From contig NZ_FUYX01000001.1 of NCBI RefSeq assembly GCF_900168195.1, forward strand, positions 558,001 through 622,000: 64,000 nucleotides of DNA, written 5' to 3'. This document shows, piece by piece, positions 7,441 through 18,202 of the stretch; positions within the stretch are counted from its first letter, which is position 1, and every line of letters starts with the position of its first letter. Position numbers and translations under genes: made by a program. Below the pieces are notes generated by a model, which had not been told where the DNA came from, ran no database searches, and worked only from the letters and a program-made list of their open reading frames with translations. This DNA comes from Allobosea thiooxidans (GTDB taxonomy: Bacteria; Pseudomonadota; Alphaproteobacteria; Rhizobiales; Beijerinckiaceae).

Positions 7441-9573
7441 TCAGACGCTGCCCACGGTCTTCAGCCGCACCCGCGGGTGAATCTCGGCCTGCGACAGCAC
7501 CGGCGTCTCGCGGCGGAAGCGCTCGATGATCTGGCGGGCGAAGGGGCGCGCCATGGCCGAGGTGACGAGCGCCGGCATCTCGCCGATGCGCGCCGCATCC
7601 TCGAACTTGTCGCGGACATGCCGGACGAACTCCTGCAGGCGCGAGGGTTGCATGGCGAGGTGGCGCTCTTCGCCCTGGCCGATGATCGACTCGGCGAAGA
7701 CGCTCTCCCAGGCCGGCGAGAGCGTGATGATCGGCAGGACGCCGTTACCGTCGGAGAATTGAGCGCAGATCTGGCGCGCGAGGCGGGCACGGACATGCTC
7801 GGCGATCTCGCGCGGGTTCCGGACGCTGGCGGAAACCTCGGCGATGCCCTCGATGATGGTCGGCAGATCGCGGATCGAGATGCGCTCGGACAGCAGCAGT
7901 TGCAGGACGCGCTGGATGCCGGTGGTCGAGATCTGGCCGGGCACGATCTCCTTGACGAGATCGGCATGGTCCTTCGGCAGCTCGCGCAGGAGCTTCTGAA
8001 CCTCGCCATGCGAGAGCAGCTCCGGCATGTTCGACTTGAGCACCTCGGTCAGATGCGTCGAGATCACGGTCGCGGCGTCGACCACGGTGTAGCCGCGCAG
8101 CTGCGCCTCGTCCTGCAGCGCCCCGTCGATCCAGGTCGCCGGCAGGCCGAAGGTCGGCTCCAGCACGTTGTGGCCAGGCAGGTTGACCGCGCCGCCCATC
8201 GGATCCATCGCCATGTACTGGCCGGCATAGACGATGCCCTGCCCCGCATCGATCTCCTTGATCTTGATGAAGTAGTGGTTCGCCTCAAGCTGGACGTTGT
8301 CGACGATGCGCACCGCCGGCATGACGAAGCCGAGCTCGGCCGCGAGCTGGCGCCGGAGCGCCCGCACCTGATCGGTCAGCCGGTCCTGCCCGGCCGCGGC
8401 ATTGACGAGCGGCAGCAGCCCGTAGCCGATCTCGATCTTGAGCTCGTCCATCCTGAGCAGGTCGTTGAGCGTCTCCTCGCGGGGCGAGCCGTCGGCGGCG
8501 GTCGCCGCACCGCCCGGCTGCGCCTGGCCGGCGAGCGTCTGCTCGGCCTCGCGTGCCTTGGCGGCCCGGCCGAAGCGGCGGGCGAGGAAGGCGGCGCCGC
8601 CTGCCAGCAGCAGGAAGGGCAGCATCGGGATGCCGGGCAGCAGCGCGATCAGCAGCATCACCGCCGCCGACATGCCGAGCGCCTTGGGATAGCCGGAGAG
8701 CTGCTTGCCGAGCGCCTTGTCGGCGGCGCCGCGCACGCCCGCCTTCGAGACGAGCAGGCCCGCGGCGGTCGAGACGATCAGCGCCGGGATCTGGCTGACG
8801 AGGCCGTCGCCGACGGTGAGCTGCGTATAGTTGTGCGCCGCATCGCCGAAAGAGAGCCCCTGCTGCGCCACGCCGATGATGATGCCGCCGAGCACGTTGA
8901 TGAAGGTGATCAGCAGGCCGGCGATCGCATCGCCGCGCACGAATTTCGAGGCGCCGTCCATCGAGCCGAAGAAGGAGGATTCGTCCTCCAGCGCCTTGCG
9001 GCGGGTCTTGGCGGTCTCCTGGTCGATCAGCCCGGCCGAGAGGTCGGCGTCGATCGCCATCTGCTTGCCGGGCATGGCGTCGAGGGTGAAGCGGGCCGCG
9101 ACTTCGGCGATGCGCCCCGAGCCCTTGGTGATGACGACGAAGTTCACGATGATCAGGATGGTGAAGACGATCACCCCGATCACGAAATTGCCGCTCATGA
9201 CGAAGCCGGCGAAGGCCTCGATGACATGGCCGGCTGCGGCGGTGCCCTCATGGCCATGGGCGAGGATGAGGCGCGTCGAGGCGAGGTTCAGCGCCAGCCG
9301 GAACATGGTGACGATCAGCAGCGCCGTCGGGAAGGCGGAGAATTCGAGCGGCTCCTCGATGAAGAGCGCCGTCATGAGCACCAGCACGGACAGGATGATC
9401 GAGAGCGCCAGCAGGATGTCGAGCAGGATCGCCGGCATCGGGAAGATGAGCACCACGAGGATGCCCATGACGCCGATGGCGAGGAACAGGTCCGGCCGAT
9501 TGAGGAGTTTCCCCATCGCGCCGCGATCGGGAATGCTGAACCCGCTTCCCTGACCTGCCGTCATATCGGTCAT
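7441..9573 (-). CDS. flhA: FlhA, flagellar export gate protein
   Basis: The product is 710 aa, the usual FlhA length. The N-terminal half has about eight membrane helices and the FHIPEP-type segment with RLALNLASTRLIL. The C-terminal half is the cytoplasmic ring domain that docks export substrates and FliJ. MTDMTAGQG at 9573 is chosen as the start. The upstream open frame is rich in Arg/Ala and lacks FlhA similarity. A CtrA-like box lies about 90 bp upstream. It is transcribed away from the following MFS gene. Confidence 0.96.
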   Translation of the reverse strand: MTDMTAGQGSGFSIPDRGAMGKLLNRPDLFLAIGVMGILVVLIFPMPAILLDILLALSIILSVLVLMTALFIEEPLEFSAFPTALLIVTMFRLALNLASTRLILAHGHEGTAAAGHVIEAFAGFVMSGNFVIGVIVFTILIIVNFVVITKGSGRIAEVAARFTLDAMPGKQMAIDADLSAGLIDQETAKTRRKALEDESSFFGSMDGASKFVRGDAIAGLLITFINVLGGIIIGVAQQGLSFGDAAHNYTQLTVGDGLVSQIPALIVSTAAGLLVSKAGVRGAADKALGKQLSGYPKALGMSAAVMLLIALLPGIPMLPFLLLAGGAAFLARRFGRAAKAREAEQTLAGQAQPGGAATAADGSPREETLNDLLRMDELKIEIGYGLLPLVNAAAGQDRLTDQVRALRRQLAAELGFVMPAVRIVDNVQLEANHYFIKIKEIDAGQGIVYAGQYMAMDPMGGAVNLPGHNVLEPTFGLPATWIDGALQDEAQLRGYTVVDAATVISTHLTEVLKSNMPELLSHGEVQKLLRELPKDHADLVKEIVPGQISTTGIQRVLQLLLSERISIRDLPTIIEGIAEVSASVRNPREIAEHVRARLARQICAQFSDGNGVLPIITLSPAWESVFAESIIGQGEERHLAMQPSRLQEFVRHVRDKFEDAARIGEMPALVTSAMARPFARQIIERFRRETPVLSQAEIHPRVRLKTVGSV

Positions 9574-9660
9574 CGACCGCCCCGCCCGTCCCCTGCGCCG
9601 CACGGCGGCGCGCGCGCCCCGAAGCAGGGCACGACCCGGCAATTCTTGCCGGGTGCATGG

Positions 9661-9675
9661 TGAATGATTGGTTAA
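9661..9675 (-). promoter_or_regulatory. CtrA-like box upstream of flhA
   Basis: TGAA-N7-TTAA on the + strand (CTTAACC-type half-site on the - strand) matches the CtrA consensus TTAA-N7-TTAA with one mismatch. It lies about 90 bp upstream of the flhA start. Similar boxes precede fliF and sciP in this window. Confidence 0.5.
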
Positions 9676-9866
9676 GCTGCCGCTTCGAAACCCGTGCCGC
9701 GATGCGGCAGCGGAACTTTCTGCGGCCCGCCTCGTTTGCGTCACGACGCAGTTTGCGCCGGCGAGCCGGCATCGCGCCGCGTCGTCCGCGCGCCAGCCGC
9801 CTTTCTGTGCCGGTGCACGCCTGTCCCAAAGCGCCGCAAGAGCGCCTGTCTCATCGGAGAAAACCC

Positions 9867-11315
9867 GTGCAGCATGCCGCCTCCCGGGAAGCCGACCAGC
9901 TCATCGTCGAGACCGACATTCCCGCCCGCCTCGACCGCCTGCCCTGGTCCCGCTTTCACACGCTGGTCGTCGTCGCGCTCGGCATCACCTGGATCCTCGA
10001 CGGCCTTGAGGTCACCCTCGCCGGCTCCGTCTCCGGAGCGTTGAAGGACAGCCCGGTCCTGCGCTTCACCAACACCGAGATCGGCCTGGCCGGCGCGGCC
10101 TACATCGCCGGCGCGGTGCTGGGCGCGGTCTTCTTCGGCTGGCTCACCGACCGGCTCGGCCGCAAGAAGCTCTTCACGATCACGGTGCTGGTCTATCTTT
10201 CCGCCACGGCGGCCACCGCCTTCTCCTGGAACGTCTGGAGCTTCATCCTCTTCCGCTTCCTGACCGGCATGGGCATCGGCGGCGAATACGCGGCGATCAA
10301 CTCGACCATCCAGGAGCTCGTGCCGGCGCGCGTGCGCGGCTGGACCGATCTCGTCATCAACGGCTCCTTCTGGGTCGGCGCCGCGCTCGGGGCGCTCGGC
10401 GCCATCGTGCTGCTCGATCCCGCCGTGATCGACCCCGAGAAGGGCTGGCGTCTCGCCTTCTTCATCGGCGCCGCGCTCGGCCTCGTCATCCTCATCCTGC
10501 GGCAATGGATTCCGGAGAGCCCACGCTGGCTGATCAGCCATGGCCACCCCGAGCGCGCCGCCGCCATCATCGCCGACATCGAGCGCCGGGCCGGCTTCGT
10601 GCCGCCGCCCGGCGAGACCCTGGCCCTGACCCGGCTGCGTCCGCGCCGCGCCACGCCGCTGGCCGAGGTGTTCCGGGCGCTCTTCGTCGTCCATCGCGAG
10701 CGTGCCCTGGTCGGGCTGGCGCTGATGCTGTCGCAGGCCTTCTTCTACAACGCGATCTTCTTCACCTACGCGCTGATCCTGACGGACTTCTACAACGTGC
10801 CCTCGCAGAATATCGGCTGGTTCATCCTGCCCTTCGCCGCCGGCAACTTCCTCGGCCCGCTGCTGATCGGCCGGCTGTTCGACACGCTGGGCCGGCGCGT
10901 GATGATCGCGACGACCTATGCCCTGTCCGGCGTGCTGCTGACCGTGACCGGCTACCTGTTCTGGAAGGACTGGGTCACGGCTTCGCAGCTGACATTGTGC
11001 TGGAGCGTCGTCTTCTTCTTCGCCTCGGCGGCTGCGAGCTCGGCCTATCTCACGGTTTCGGAGACCTTCCCGGTCGAGATGCGCGCGCTCGCCATCGCCG
11101 TGTTCTACGCGATCGGCACCGGCGCGGGCGGCATCGCCGGCCCCTGGCTCTTCGGCATCCTGATCGACACCGGCTCGCGCGGCAGCGTCTTCGGCGGCTA
11201 CCTGCTGGGCGCGGCGCTGATGCTGGCGGCCGCCGCGATCGCGGCGCGCTTCGCGATCCGGGCCGAGCGCAAGCCGCTCGAAAGCGTCGCCCGCCCGCTC
11301 AACGCGGTCGATTGA
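9867..11315 (+). CDS. MFS transporter, sugar/aromatic-acid type
   Basis: The product is 482 aa from a GTG start at 9867, which has a GGAGA ribosome site 8 nt upstream; the open frame before it is low-complexity. There are twelve membrane helices. The motif GWLTDRLGRKKLF after helix 2 and the RFLTGMGIGGEY segment are typical of the sugar-porter/benzoate branch. PESPRWL follows helix 6. The substrate is not determinable. Confidence 0.88.
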   Translation: MQHAASREADQLIVETDIPARLDRLPWSRFHTLVVVALGITWILDGLEVTLAGSVSGALKDSPVLRFTNTEIGLAGAAYIAGAVLGAVFFGWLTDRLGRKKLFTITVLVYLSATAATAFSWNVWSFILFRFLTGMGIGGEYAAINSTIQELVPARVRGWTDLVINGSFWVGAALGALGAIVLLDPAVIDPEKGWRLAFFIGAALGLVILILRQWIPESPRWLISHGHPERAAAIIADIERRAGFVPPPGETLALTRLRPRRATPLAEVFRALFVVHRERALVGLALMLSQAFFYNAIFFTYALILTDFYNVPSQNIGWFILPFAAGNFLGPLLIGRLFDTLGRRVMIATTYALSGVLLTVTGYLFWKDWVTASQLTLCWSVVFFFASAAASSAYLTVSETFPVEMRALAIAVFYAIGTGAGGIAGPWLFGILIDTGSRGSVFGGYLLGAALMLAAAAIAARFAIRAERKPLESVARPLNAVD

Positions 11316-11446
11316 GGCATCGGCAACCATGGCGCCGAAAAGCTCGCCGGAAGGAACAAAGCATCCTTCGAATGCATTATTCTCGGCCTGCATTCTCTCT
11401 TTAGGAATGCAATGGGAGATGTGGTGACAACAGTCTGGAGGTTGTC

Positions 11447-11773
11447 GTGGACAGACGCTCGTTCCTGATGACGCTGATCGGAGGCGTCGCCGCCGCCGGC
11501 TTTGGCGGCATCGCCGCCGCGGACGCGGCACAGCCCAAGCCCGCCCCGCAGCCCGACACCGGGCCCGCCAAGGGCGACGAGGCCGTGCCGGCCGAGATGA
11601 AGGAGGCGCTGGACAAGACAGACGCCGAGTTTGCCCAGTATTACTACTATCGCAGGCCGCGCTACGGCTATTATCGGCGCCCCTATTACCGGCCCTATTA
11701 CCGGCCGCGCTATTACTATCGCCCCCGGTATTATTATCGCCCGCGCTACTATTATCGCCGGCGCTATTGGTAA
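11447..11773 (+). CDS. Tat-type exported Arg/Tyr-rich protein
   Basis: The product is 108 aa from a GTG start with a CTGGAG ribosome site. The N-terminus DRRSFLMTLIGG followed by a hydrophobic run is a twin-arginine (Tat) signal. The mature C-terminal half, from about residue 65 on, is a tandem array of YYRPRY-like units almost devoid of other residues, ending RRRYW. I know no function. The low complexity and strong positive charge suggest binding to an acidic polymer or surface, which is a guess. It is convergent with flbD (12-nt gap). Confidence 0.75.
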   Translation: MDRRSFLMTLIGGVAAAGFGGIAAADAAQPKPAPQPDTGPAKGDEAVPAEMKEALDKTDAEFAQYYYYRRPRYGYYRRPYYRPYYRPRYYYRPRYYYRPRYYYRRRYW

Positions 11774-11785
11774 GGCCTGCCCGGG

Positions 11786-13150
<1,365 letters not shown>

Positions 13151-13194
13151 GGCTCAGGTCCTCTTGCTTGTCGTTCTGCGGGCGGCGCCGGTTC

Positions 13195-13545
13195 TCACCG
13201 GTCCGCCTTGATGATTTCGGTCATGGTCACGCCGAGGCGGTCCTCGACGACGACAACCTCGCCGCGCGCCACCAGCCGCTCGTTGACGAAGATGTCGATC
13301 GCCTCGCCGACGCGCCGGTCGAGCTCAAGCACGGCGCCCGGCACGATCTGCAGCAGGTCTCCCACCGCGACCTTCGAGGAGCCGAGTACGGCCGAGACCG
13401 TGACCGGCACGTCGAAGACCTGCTCCAGATCCTCGGCGGTCTTGACCGGGACCGGCCCCGAATGCGCGACCGAGGTCTGGTTCTGGTCGAAAGACAGGTC
13501 GGCTTGGTTCAGCGGCGGCAGGTTGAGATCGTTCTCCGGGCTCAT
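13195..13545 (-). CDS. fliN: FliN, flagellar motor switch protein
   Basis: A 116-aa protein whose last 80 residues form the SpoA (FliMN C-terminal) fold: DVPVTVSAVLG, then the LLQIVPGAVLELDR stretch and VARGEVVVVEDRLGV. It forms the C-ring with FliM and FliG. It lies 11 nt after fliH and 44 nt before flbD in the same operon. Confidence 0.95.
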   Translation of the reverse strand: MSPENDLNLPPLNQADLSFDQNQTSVAHSGPVPVKTAEDLEQVFDVPVTVSAVLGSSKVAVGDLLQIVPGAVLELDRRVGEAIDIFVNERLVARGEVVVVEDRLGVTMTEIIKADR

Positions 13546-13556
13546 GGCTCAGTCTT

Positions 13557-14147
13557 TCATGGTTCCGCTTGGGCATGGCCGAACACGCGGGCGACCGCCT
13601 GCTCGATCAGCACTTCAAGCTGCTGGCTGTCGAGGACGAAGCCGCCCTCGGCCCATTCGATGCGCCCGTCCCCGGGCGCGATGTCGGCTTGTCCGAGCAC
13701 GATCAGCTTTCCGGCGAAACCGTGCTCAGCGGCGAGCTTGCGGGCGAGGCCCTCGGCCGCCTCGACCATTCCCTCGTTGACCCGCAGCGCCAGATGCGGC
13801 GCCGTCCTGGCATGGCTCAAGGCTTCGCGCACCGCCGCCGTCAGCGCCGCCATCGGCTTCTCCGCCAGGGCGGCCCCCGCCAGCGCCTTGGCCATGGCGA
13901 GCGCGACATGGGCGGCGTGCTCCTCGAGCGCCGCGGCGCGCGCCGCCTCCTGGGCGAAGAGCCGCTCGGCCGAGCGCGCGAGCTGCCCGGTCAGGCCGCT
14001 GAGCTGGCTCTGCGCCTCCCGATGCGCCTGCTCCTGGCCGGCACGGAAACCCTCCGCGCGCGCGGCGGCGAGATCCGCCTCGCTGGCTGCCTTGCGGCTG
14101 CCTTCGCGGAAATCCGTGCCGAACATGAATTTCGTCGCGGAGGCCAT
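13557..14147 (-). CDS. fliH: FliH-like export ATPase regulator (FlbE)
   Basis: The product is 196 aa: a charged Ala/Glu-rich coiled coil (about residues 15-75) followed by a FliH/V-ATPase-E-type C-terminal domain. FliH binds and regulates FliI. The start MASATKFMFGTDF at 14147 leaves one nucleotide after the fliG stop. Position between fliG and fliN matches Caulobacter flbE/fliH. Sequence conservation is low, so the operon position carries weight. Confidence 0.82.
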   Translation of the reverse strand: MASATKFMFGTDFREGSRKAASEADLAAARAEGFRAGQEQAHREAQSQLSGLTGQLARSAERLFAQEAARAAALEEHAAHVALAMAKALAGAALAEKPMAALTAAVREALSHARTAPHLALRVNEGMVEAAEGLARKLAAEHGFAGKLIVLGQADIAPGDGRIEWAEGGFVLDSQQLEVLIEQAVARVFGHAQAEP

Positions 14148-14148
14148 C

Positions 14149-15228
14149 TCAGTACACCAGCTCGTCGTCGGCATTGCCCTTGGACAGGACGATCTCGCCC
14201 TTGTCGGCCAGGTCCTTGGTCATCTGGACGAGACTGGTCTGGGCCTCGTCGACCTCCTTGAGGCGCAGGGGGCCGAGCCCTTCCATGTCGTCCTGCATGT
14301 TCTTGGCGGCGCGCTGGGACATCGCGCTGAAGAAGAAATCGCGCATCGACTGGCTCGCCCCCTTCAGCGCGCGCGCCAGGATGTCCTTGTCGACCTGGCG
14401 CATCAGCGTCTGCAGCCCGGCCGGATCGAGCTTGTTGAGATCCTCGAAGGTGAACATCAGCGCGCGGATCCGCTCCGCCGATTCCTGGTTCGAGGCATCG
14501 AGCGCCGAGAGGAAGCGGATCTCGGTCTGGCGATCGAAGCCGTTGAAGATCTCCGCCATCATCTCGTGCGGGTCGCGCCGGCGCGTCTGGGTCAGGGTCG
14601 AGACGAACTCGGTGCGCAGGGTGTTCTCGATATGGTCGAGCGCTTCCTTCTGCACCGATTCCAGCCGCAGCATCCGCCCGACCACCTCGATCGAGAGATC
14701 GTTCGGCAGATTGCGCAGCACATTCGCGGAATGGTCCGGCCGGATCTTCGACAGGATCACGGCGATGGTCTGCGGATATTCGTTCTTGAGGAAGTTGGCG
14801 AGCACCACGGCGTCGATATTGCCGAGCTTCTGCCACATGTTGCGGCCGGCCGGCCCGCGGATCTCCTCCATGATCAGCGCAACCTGCTCGGTCGGCAGGA
14901 TCTTCTCGAGCAGCGAGATGGTGCGGTCGAAGGAGCCGGTCACGGCGCCGGCGCTGGAGAGCTTGCCGACGAAGTCCAGCATCAGCCGCTCGACATCGTC
15001 GGCATCGACCGTGCCGAGCTCCGCCATGGCGCGGGTGATGATCCGGATCTCGTCGTCGTCGAATTCCTGCCAGATCGTCTTGCCATGGTCCTCGCCGAGC
15101 ACGAGCAGGATGACGGCCGCGCGCTGCGGGCCGGTCATCTCCGACACCGACATGGTGCCGAAGCCGCCGCCCTCGATGCCGTCCTGGAGGGCGGTGCTGC
15201 GCGTTGCGATGGAACGTGTCTCGGCCAT
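14149..15228 (-). CDS. fliG: FliG, flagellar rotor/switch protein
   Basis: The product is 359 aa with the three FliG domains. The N-terminal domain binds FliF ([15 protein letters not shown]). The middle domain carries the ARM segment and an EHPQT-like stretch (here [10 protein letters not shown], near residues 149-158). The C-terminal torque domain has charged residues ([20 protein letters not shown]). It lies 14 nt after fliF. Confidence 0.96.
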   Translation of the reverse strand: MAETRSIATRSTALQDGIEGGGFGTMSVSEMTGPQRAAVILLVLGEDHGKTIWQEFDDDEIRIITRAMAELGTVDADDVERLMLDFVGKLSSAGAVTGSFDRTISLLEKILPTEQVALIMEEIRGPAGRNMWQKLGNIDAVVLANFLKNEYPQTIAVILSKIRPDHSANVLRNLPNDLSIEVVGRMLRLESVQKEALDHIENTLRTEFVSTLTQTRRRDPHEMMAEIFNGFDRQTEIRFLSALDASNQESAERIRALMFTFEDLNKLDPAGLQTLMRQVDKDILARALKGASQSMRDFFFSAMSQRAAKNMQDDMEGLGPLRLKEVDEAQTSLVQMTKDLADKGEIVLSKGNADDELVY

Positions 15229-15242
15229 GGTTCAGCGCCCCG

Positions 15243-16934
15243 TCACGCCGGAGCTTTTTCGTGGATCCAGCTGCGCAGCACCGCGACCGAGTCGGCCGGG
15301 TTCTGCGCGACCAGCGCCCCGATCTTTTCCACCGACTGCGCCTTGAGCTGGCCCTTGACCTGGGCGATCGCGAGCATCCGCTCGGACGGCGCCTCGACTT
15401 CCGCCGTCAGGATCTCGCCGTCGGGACCGACCGTGGTGACCGCCCGCCCCGTGCCGGCCGGATCGCCCGTCGTGATTTCGGTGCCGGTCAGCGTGGCATT
15501 GCGCATGAAGGAGGGGATGGCGCGGACATTGCTGTTGTCGGAAGCCAGCACCTGCTTCAGCAGCGGCCGCACCACCGTCATCAGCACCATCAGCGTCAGC
15601 AGCGAGATCACGCCGAGCTCGGCGAAGCGGACCAGATCCTCCCGGGTGAAGGAGGTGAGCTGCTGCATCAGCGTCTGCTCGGTCAGGTCGCCCGGCGCCG
15701 GCGGCGCCTCGGCGAAGCGCAGATTGACGATCTCGACCTTGTCGCCACGGCCCTGATCGAAGCCGACGGCGGTGCGCACCAGCTCGCCGATCCGCTCCAG
15801 CTCCTCGGCATTGCGCGGCTGATAGGCGACCTCGCCCGCCGGGCTGCGGTTGTAGGTGCCGTCGACCAGCACGGCGACCGAGAGCTTCTTGACCCGCCCG
15901 CCTTCGAGCACCTCGGTGCGCGTGGTGCGCGAGATCTCGTAATTGGCCACCTCCTCGTTCTTCGAGGAGTTCTCGCGCTGGTTCTGCTGGGCGCCCTGCG
16001 CCTGCTGCGCGCCCGGCAGCTCGTTGCCGACCGTGACGGCGCCGTTGCCGCCTTCGGTCGTGGTCGACGCCTCGGTGCGGTTCTGGCTGGAGCGCAGCAC
16101 CCGGCTTTCCGGGTCGTAGCTCTCGGAGCGGCTCTCGATCCGGTTGGTGTCGAGCGCCGCCGAGACCTGCACCCGTGCCCGGCCATGGCCGACGACGCTG
16201 GCGACGATGTCCTCGACCTGCGACTTGAGCCGCTTCTCGATCGCGGTCTGGCGTTCCTCGATCCCGAGGCCGATCAGGCTCTGGTCGCTCTGGGCGCCGT
16301 CCGCCAGCAGCCGGCCGCGCTCGTCGACAATCGAGACCCGCTCGGGCTTCAGCCCGTCGACGGCCGAGGCGACGAGATGGCGCACGGCGCGCACCTGGGC
16401 GGCGTCGAGATCGCCGGCGAGCTTGAGCGCGATCGAGGCGCGCGGCGGCTCGCGGTCGCGCTCGAACAGGCGCCGTTCCGGAATGACGAGGTGGACGCGC
16501 GCGGCCTGCACCCGGCTGATCGAGCGGATCGAGCGCGACAGCTCGCCCTCGAGCGCCCGCAGATGGTTGATGTTCTGGACGAAGCTGGTCGAGGAGAAGG
16601 CGTCGCCCTTGTCGAAGATCTCGTAGCCGACGCCGCCACCGGCCGGGATGCCCTTGCCGGCGAGGTCGAGGCGCAGGCGCGGCACGTCGGCCTTCGGCAC
16701 GAGCACCGTCTGGCCGTCGCCGCGCAGCTCGTACTTGATGCCGCGCGTGTCGAGATCCTTCAGGATCGCGCTGACGTCCTGGCTGGAGAGGTCGGTGAAC
16801 AGGACGCTCATCGCCGGCTGGGACATCTTCAGCATCACGAAGCCGAAGAAGCCGACGAGTGCCAGCGTCACCGCCAGCATGGCCGCCAGCCGCGCCGCGC
16901 CGAATTTGGCGAATTGCTCGATCAGGCCGTTCAC
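15243..16934 (-). CDS. fliF: FliF, flagellar MS-ring protein
   Basis: The product is 563 aa with an N-terminal and a C-terminal membrane helix (about residues 13-35 and 450-470) around two ring-building domains (RBM; YscJ-like). The KVNIVDERG-like stretch is seen as RVSIVDERGRLL. The cytoplasmic tail binds FliG. A GTG start at 16934 (VNGLIEQF) is chosen because the upstream residues are not FliF-like. First gene of the fliF-G-H-N-flbD operon, with a CtrA-like box 77-91 bp upstream. Confidence 0.95.
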   Translation of the reverse strand: MNGLIEQFAKFGAARLAAMLAVTLALVGFFGFVMLKMSQPAMSVLFTDLSSQDVSAILKDLDTRGIKYELRGDGQTVLVPKADVPRLRLDLAGKGIPAGGGVGYEIFDKGDAFSSTSFVQNINHLRALEGELSRSIRSISRVQAARVHLVIPERRLFERDREPPRASIALKLAGDLDAAQVRAVRHLVASAVDGLKPERVSIVDERGRLLADGAQSDQSLIGLGIEERQTAIEKRLKSQVEDIVASVVGHGRARVQVSAALDTNRIESRSESYDPESRVLRSSQNRTEASTTTEGGNGAVTVGNELPGAQQAQGAQQNQRENSSKNEEVANYEISRTTRTEVLEGGRVKKLSVAVLVDGTYNRSPAGEVAYQPRNAEELERIGELVRTAVGFDQGRGDKVEIVNLRFAEAPPAPGDLTEQTLMQQLTSFTREDLVRFAELGVISLLTLMVLMTVVRPLLKQVLASDNSNVRAIPSFMRNATLTGTEITTGDPAGTGRAVTTVGPDGEILTAEVEAPSERMLAIAQVKGQLKAQSVEKIGALVAQNPADSVAVLRSWIHEKAPA

Positions 16935-17010
16935 GCCGCCATCCGTCCCACAGAATCGAAGGGGCGGCGCTCTTGCCCGACCCACTAGGCAAGTTTTTCC
17001 CAGCGCATGG

Positions 17011-17025
17011 TTAGCGGTCGGTTAA
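17011..17025 (-). promoter_or_regulatory. CtrA-like box of the fliF operon
   Basis: TTAG-CGGTCGG-TTAA has the exact 7-nt spacing of the CtrA site TTAA-N7-TTAA with one mismatch. It sits 77-91 bp upstream of the fliF start, the place of the CtrA site in the Caulobacter fliF promoter. This supports class II, cell-cycle-dependent control. Confidence 0.6.
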
Positions 17026-17135
17026 TTTTTTGCCGGAGGCTGTTAACTTCGCGCTGCGGGGCCGCGCGCAAACGCCGAAGGCGCCGGCCCTGCTCGGACC
17101 GACGCCTTTGAAAGGAAACGGAAAACGGCCGCCGC

Positions 17136-17411
17136 TTACTGGCGGTAGTGCTGGATCCGCGTCGTCCGCAGGCCGGCGAGGCCGTGCTGGTCGATCGACA
17201 TCTGCCAGCTCAGGAACTCGTCGACGGTCAGCGTATAGCGCTGGCAGGCTTCCTCGAGGCTGAGCAGCCCGCCGCGCACGGCGGCCACCACCTCGGCCTT
17301 CCGCCGGATGACCCAGCGCCTCGTATTCATCGGCGGGAGGTCCGCGATCGTCAGCGGACTTCCGTCCGGCCCGATCACGTACTTCACCCGCGGTCGCAAT
17401 GGCTCGGTCAT
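17136..17411 (-). CDS. sciP: SciP, CtrA inhibitor (DUF1153)
   Basis: The product is 91 aa, nearly the length of Caulobacter SciP, and its sequence is strongly conserved across the class: RPRVKYVIGPDGSPLT, then NTRRWVIRRKAEVVAAVRGG and a helix-turn-helix (SLEEACQRYTLTVDEFLSWQ). SciP binds CtrA and blocks its recruitment of RNA polymerase. The ATG at 17411 is chosen over an upstream in-frame start because conservation begins there. It lies between the fliF operon and flgD, with a CtrA-like box 54-68 bp upstream. Confidence 0.96.
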   Translation of the reverse strand: MTEPLRPRVKYVIGPDGSPLTIADLPPMNTRRWVIRRKAEVVAAVRGGLLSLEEACQRYTLTVDEFLSWQMSIDQHGLAGLRTTRIQHYRQ

Positions 17412-17464
17412 GGTACTCTCACACAACTCAACAGAGCTACTGAGGGCAGCATAGGAGGGCGGCT

Positions 17465-17479
17465 TTAAAAATTGGCTAA
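17465..17479 (-). promoter_or_regulatory. CtrA-like box upstream of sciP
   Basis: TTAA-AAATTGG-CTAA on the + strand (TTAG-N7-TTAA on the - strand) matches the CtrA consensus with one mismatch, 54-68 bp before the sciP start. An 8-bp palindrome GCGATCGC follows at 17481-17488. In Caulobacter sciP is itself activated by CtrA. Confidence 0.6.
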
Positions 17480-17518
17480 AGCGATCGCCTCGTATGTCCA
17501 TGATTGATTCGCCTGCGC

Positions 17519-18187
17519 TCACTCGCTGCGCACCACGCTCTTCACCTTGTCGATCGGCACGCTGATCGAGCCGATCTTCAGCATCGGGATCGAGGAGGTG
17601 AAGTCGACGCCGTCGACGATGCCGCTGATCTGGGTCTTCGCGGTGACGGCCTCGCCGGCCACGTTCTTCGCGTCGATCGTGATCGTGTATTCGCCGTCCG
17701 GCGCCTTGCTGCCGATCGAGGTCGTGCCGTCCCAGCTATAGGTCAGGTCGCCGGCGACCAGCGTCTTGGTCGCCGTCTGGACGACGTTGCCCTTCGAATC
17801 CTTGATCGTGATGTTCGCCGTGCCCGCGGAGGACATGTTGACCTTCCACTCGGCCTTGCCGTCGATCAACCGCGTCGTCGTGCCGTCGGCGGTGATCTTG
17901 GCGCCGATGAAGCCGACCGCGTTCGTCGCCGTGCCGGCAGCGCTCAGGCTGAGCAGCGAGCCCAGCGTCTCGTTGGTCTTGAGCTGCTGCTCGACACCGG
18001 CGAACTGCACGAGCTGCGCCGTGAACTGGTTGGTGTCGAGCGGGTCGAGCGGCGACTGGTTCTTGAGCTGCGTCGTCAGCAGCAGCAGGAACTGGTCGAA
18101 GTTGTTCGCGATCCCGGTGGTGGCGCCGGAGACCGTGTTGTTGGTGTTCGAGGTACCGGACGTGCCGCTTGTCCCGGAAACCGCCAT
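17519..18187 (-). CDS. flgD: FlgD, hook-capping protein
   Basis: The product is 222 aa. The conserved FlgD N-terminal segment (FDQFLLLLTTQLKNQSPLDP, residues 30-49) and the QFAGVEQQ motif are intact. They are followed by a tudor/FnIII-like domain with PDGEYTITIDA. The extreme N-terminus is a Gly/Ser/Thr repeat. FlgD caps the growing hook. It lies 15 nt after fliK on the same strand and probably shares the sigma-54 promoter. Confidence 0.93.
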   Translation of the reverse strand: MAVSGTSGTSGTSNTNNTVSGATTGIANNFDQFLLLLTTQLKNQSPLDPLDTNQFTAQLVQFAGVEQQLKTNETLGSLLSLSAAGTATNAVGFIGAKITADGTTTRLIDGKAEWKVNMSSAGTANITIKDSKGNVVQTATKTLVAGDLTYSWDGTTSIGSKAPDGEYTITIDAKNVAGEAVTAKTQISGIVDGVDFTSSIPMLKIGSISVPIDKVKSVVRSE

Positions 18188-18202
18188 GGCGCTTGTCCTC
18201 GT

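Noticed and set aside
7390-9663. 757-codon + strand frame opposite flhA
   Set aside because: Antisense to flhA; the composition follows the flhA codon pattern and no motif is seen.
15232-16992. Long alternative frames over fliF on both strands
   Set aside because: fliF in one - strand frame matches a known family throughout; the others are low-complexity shadows.
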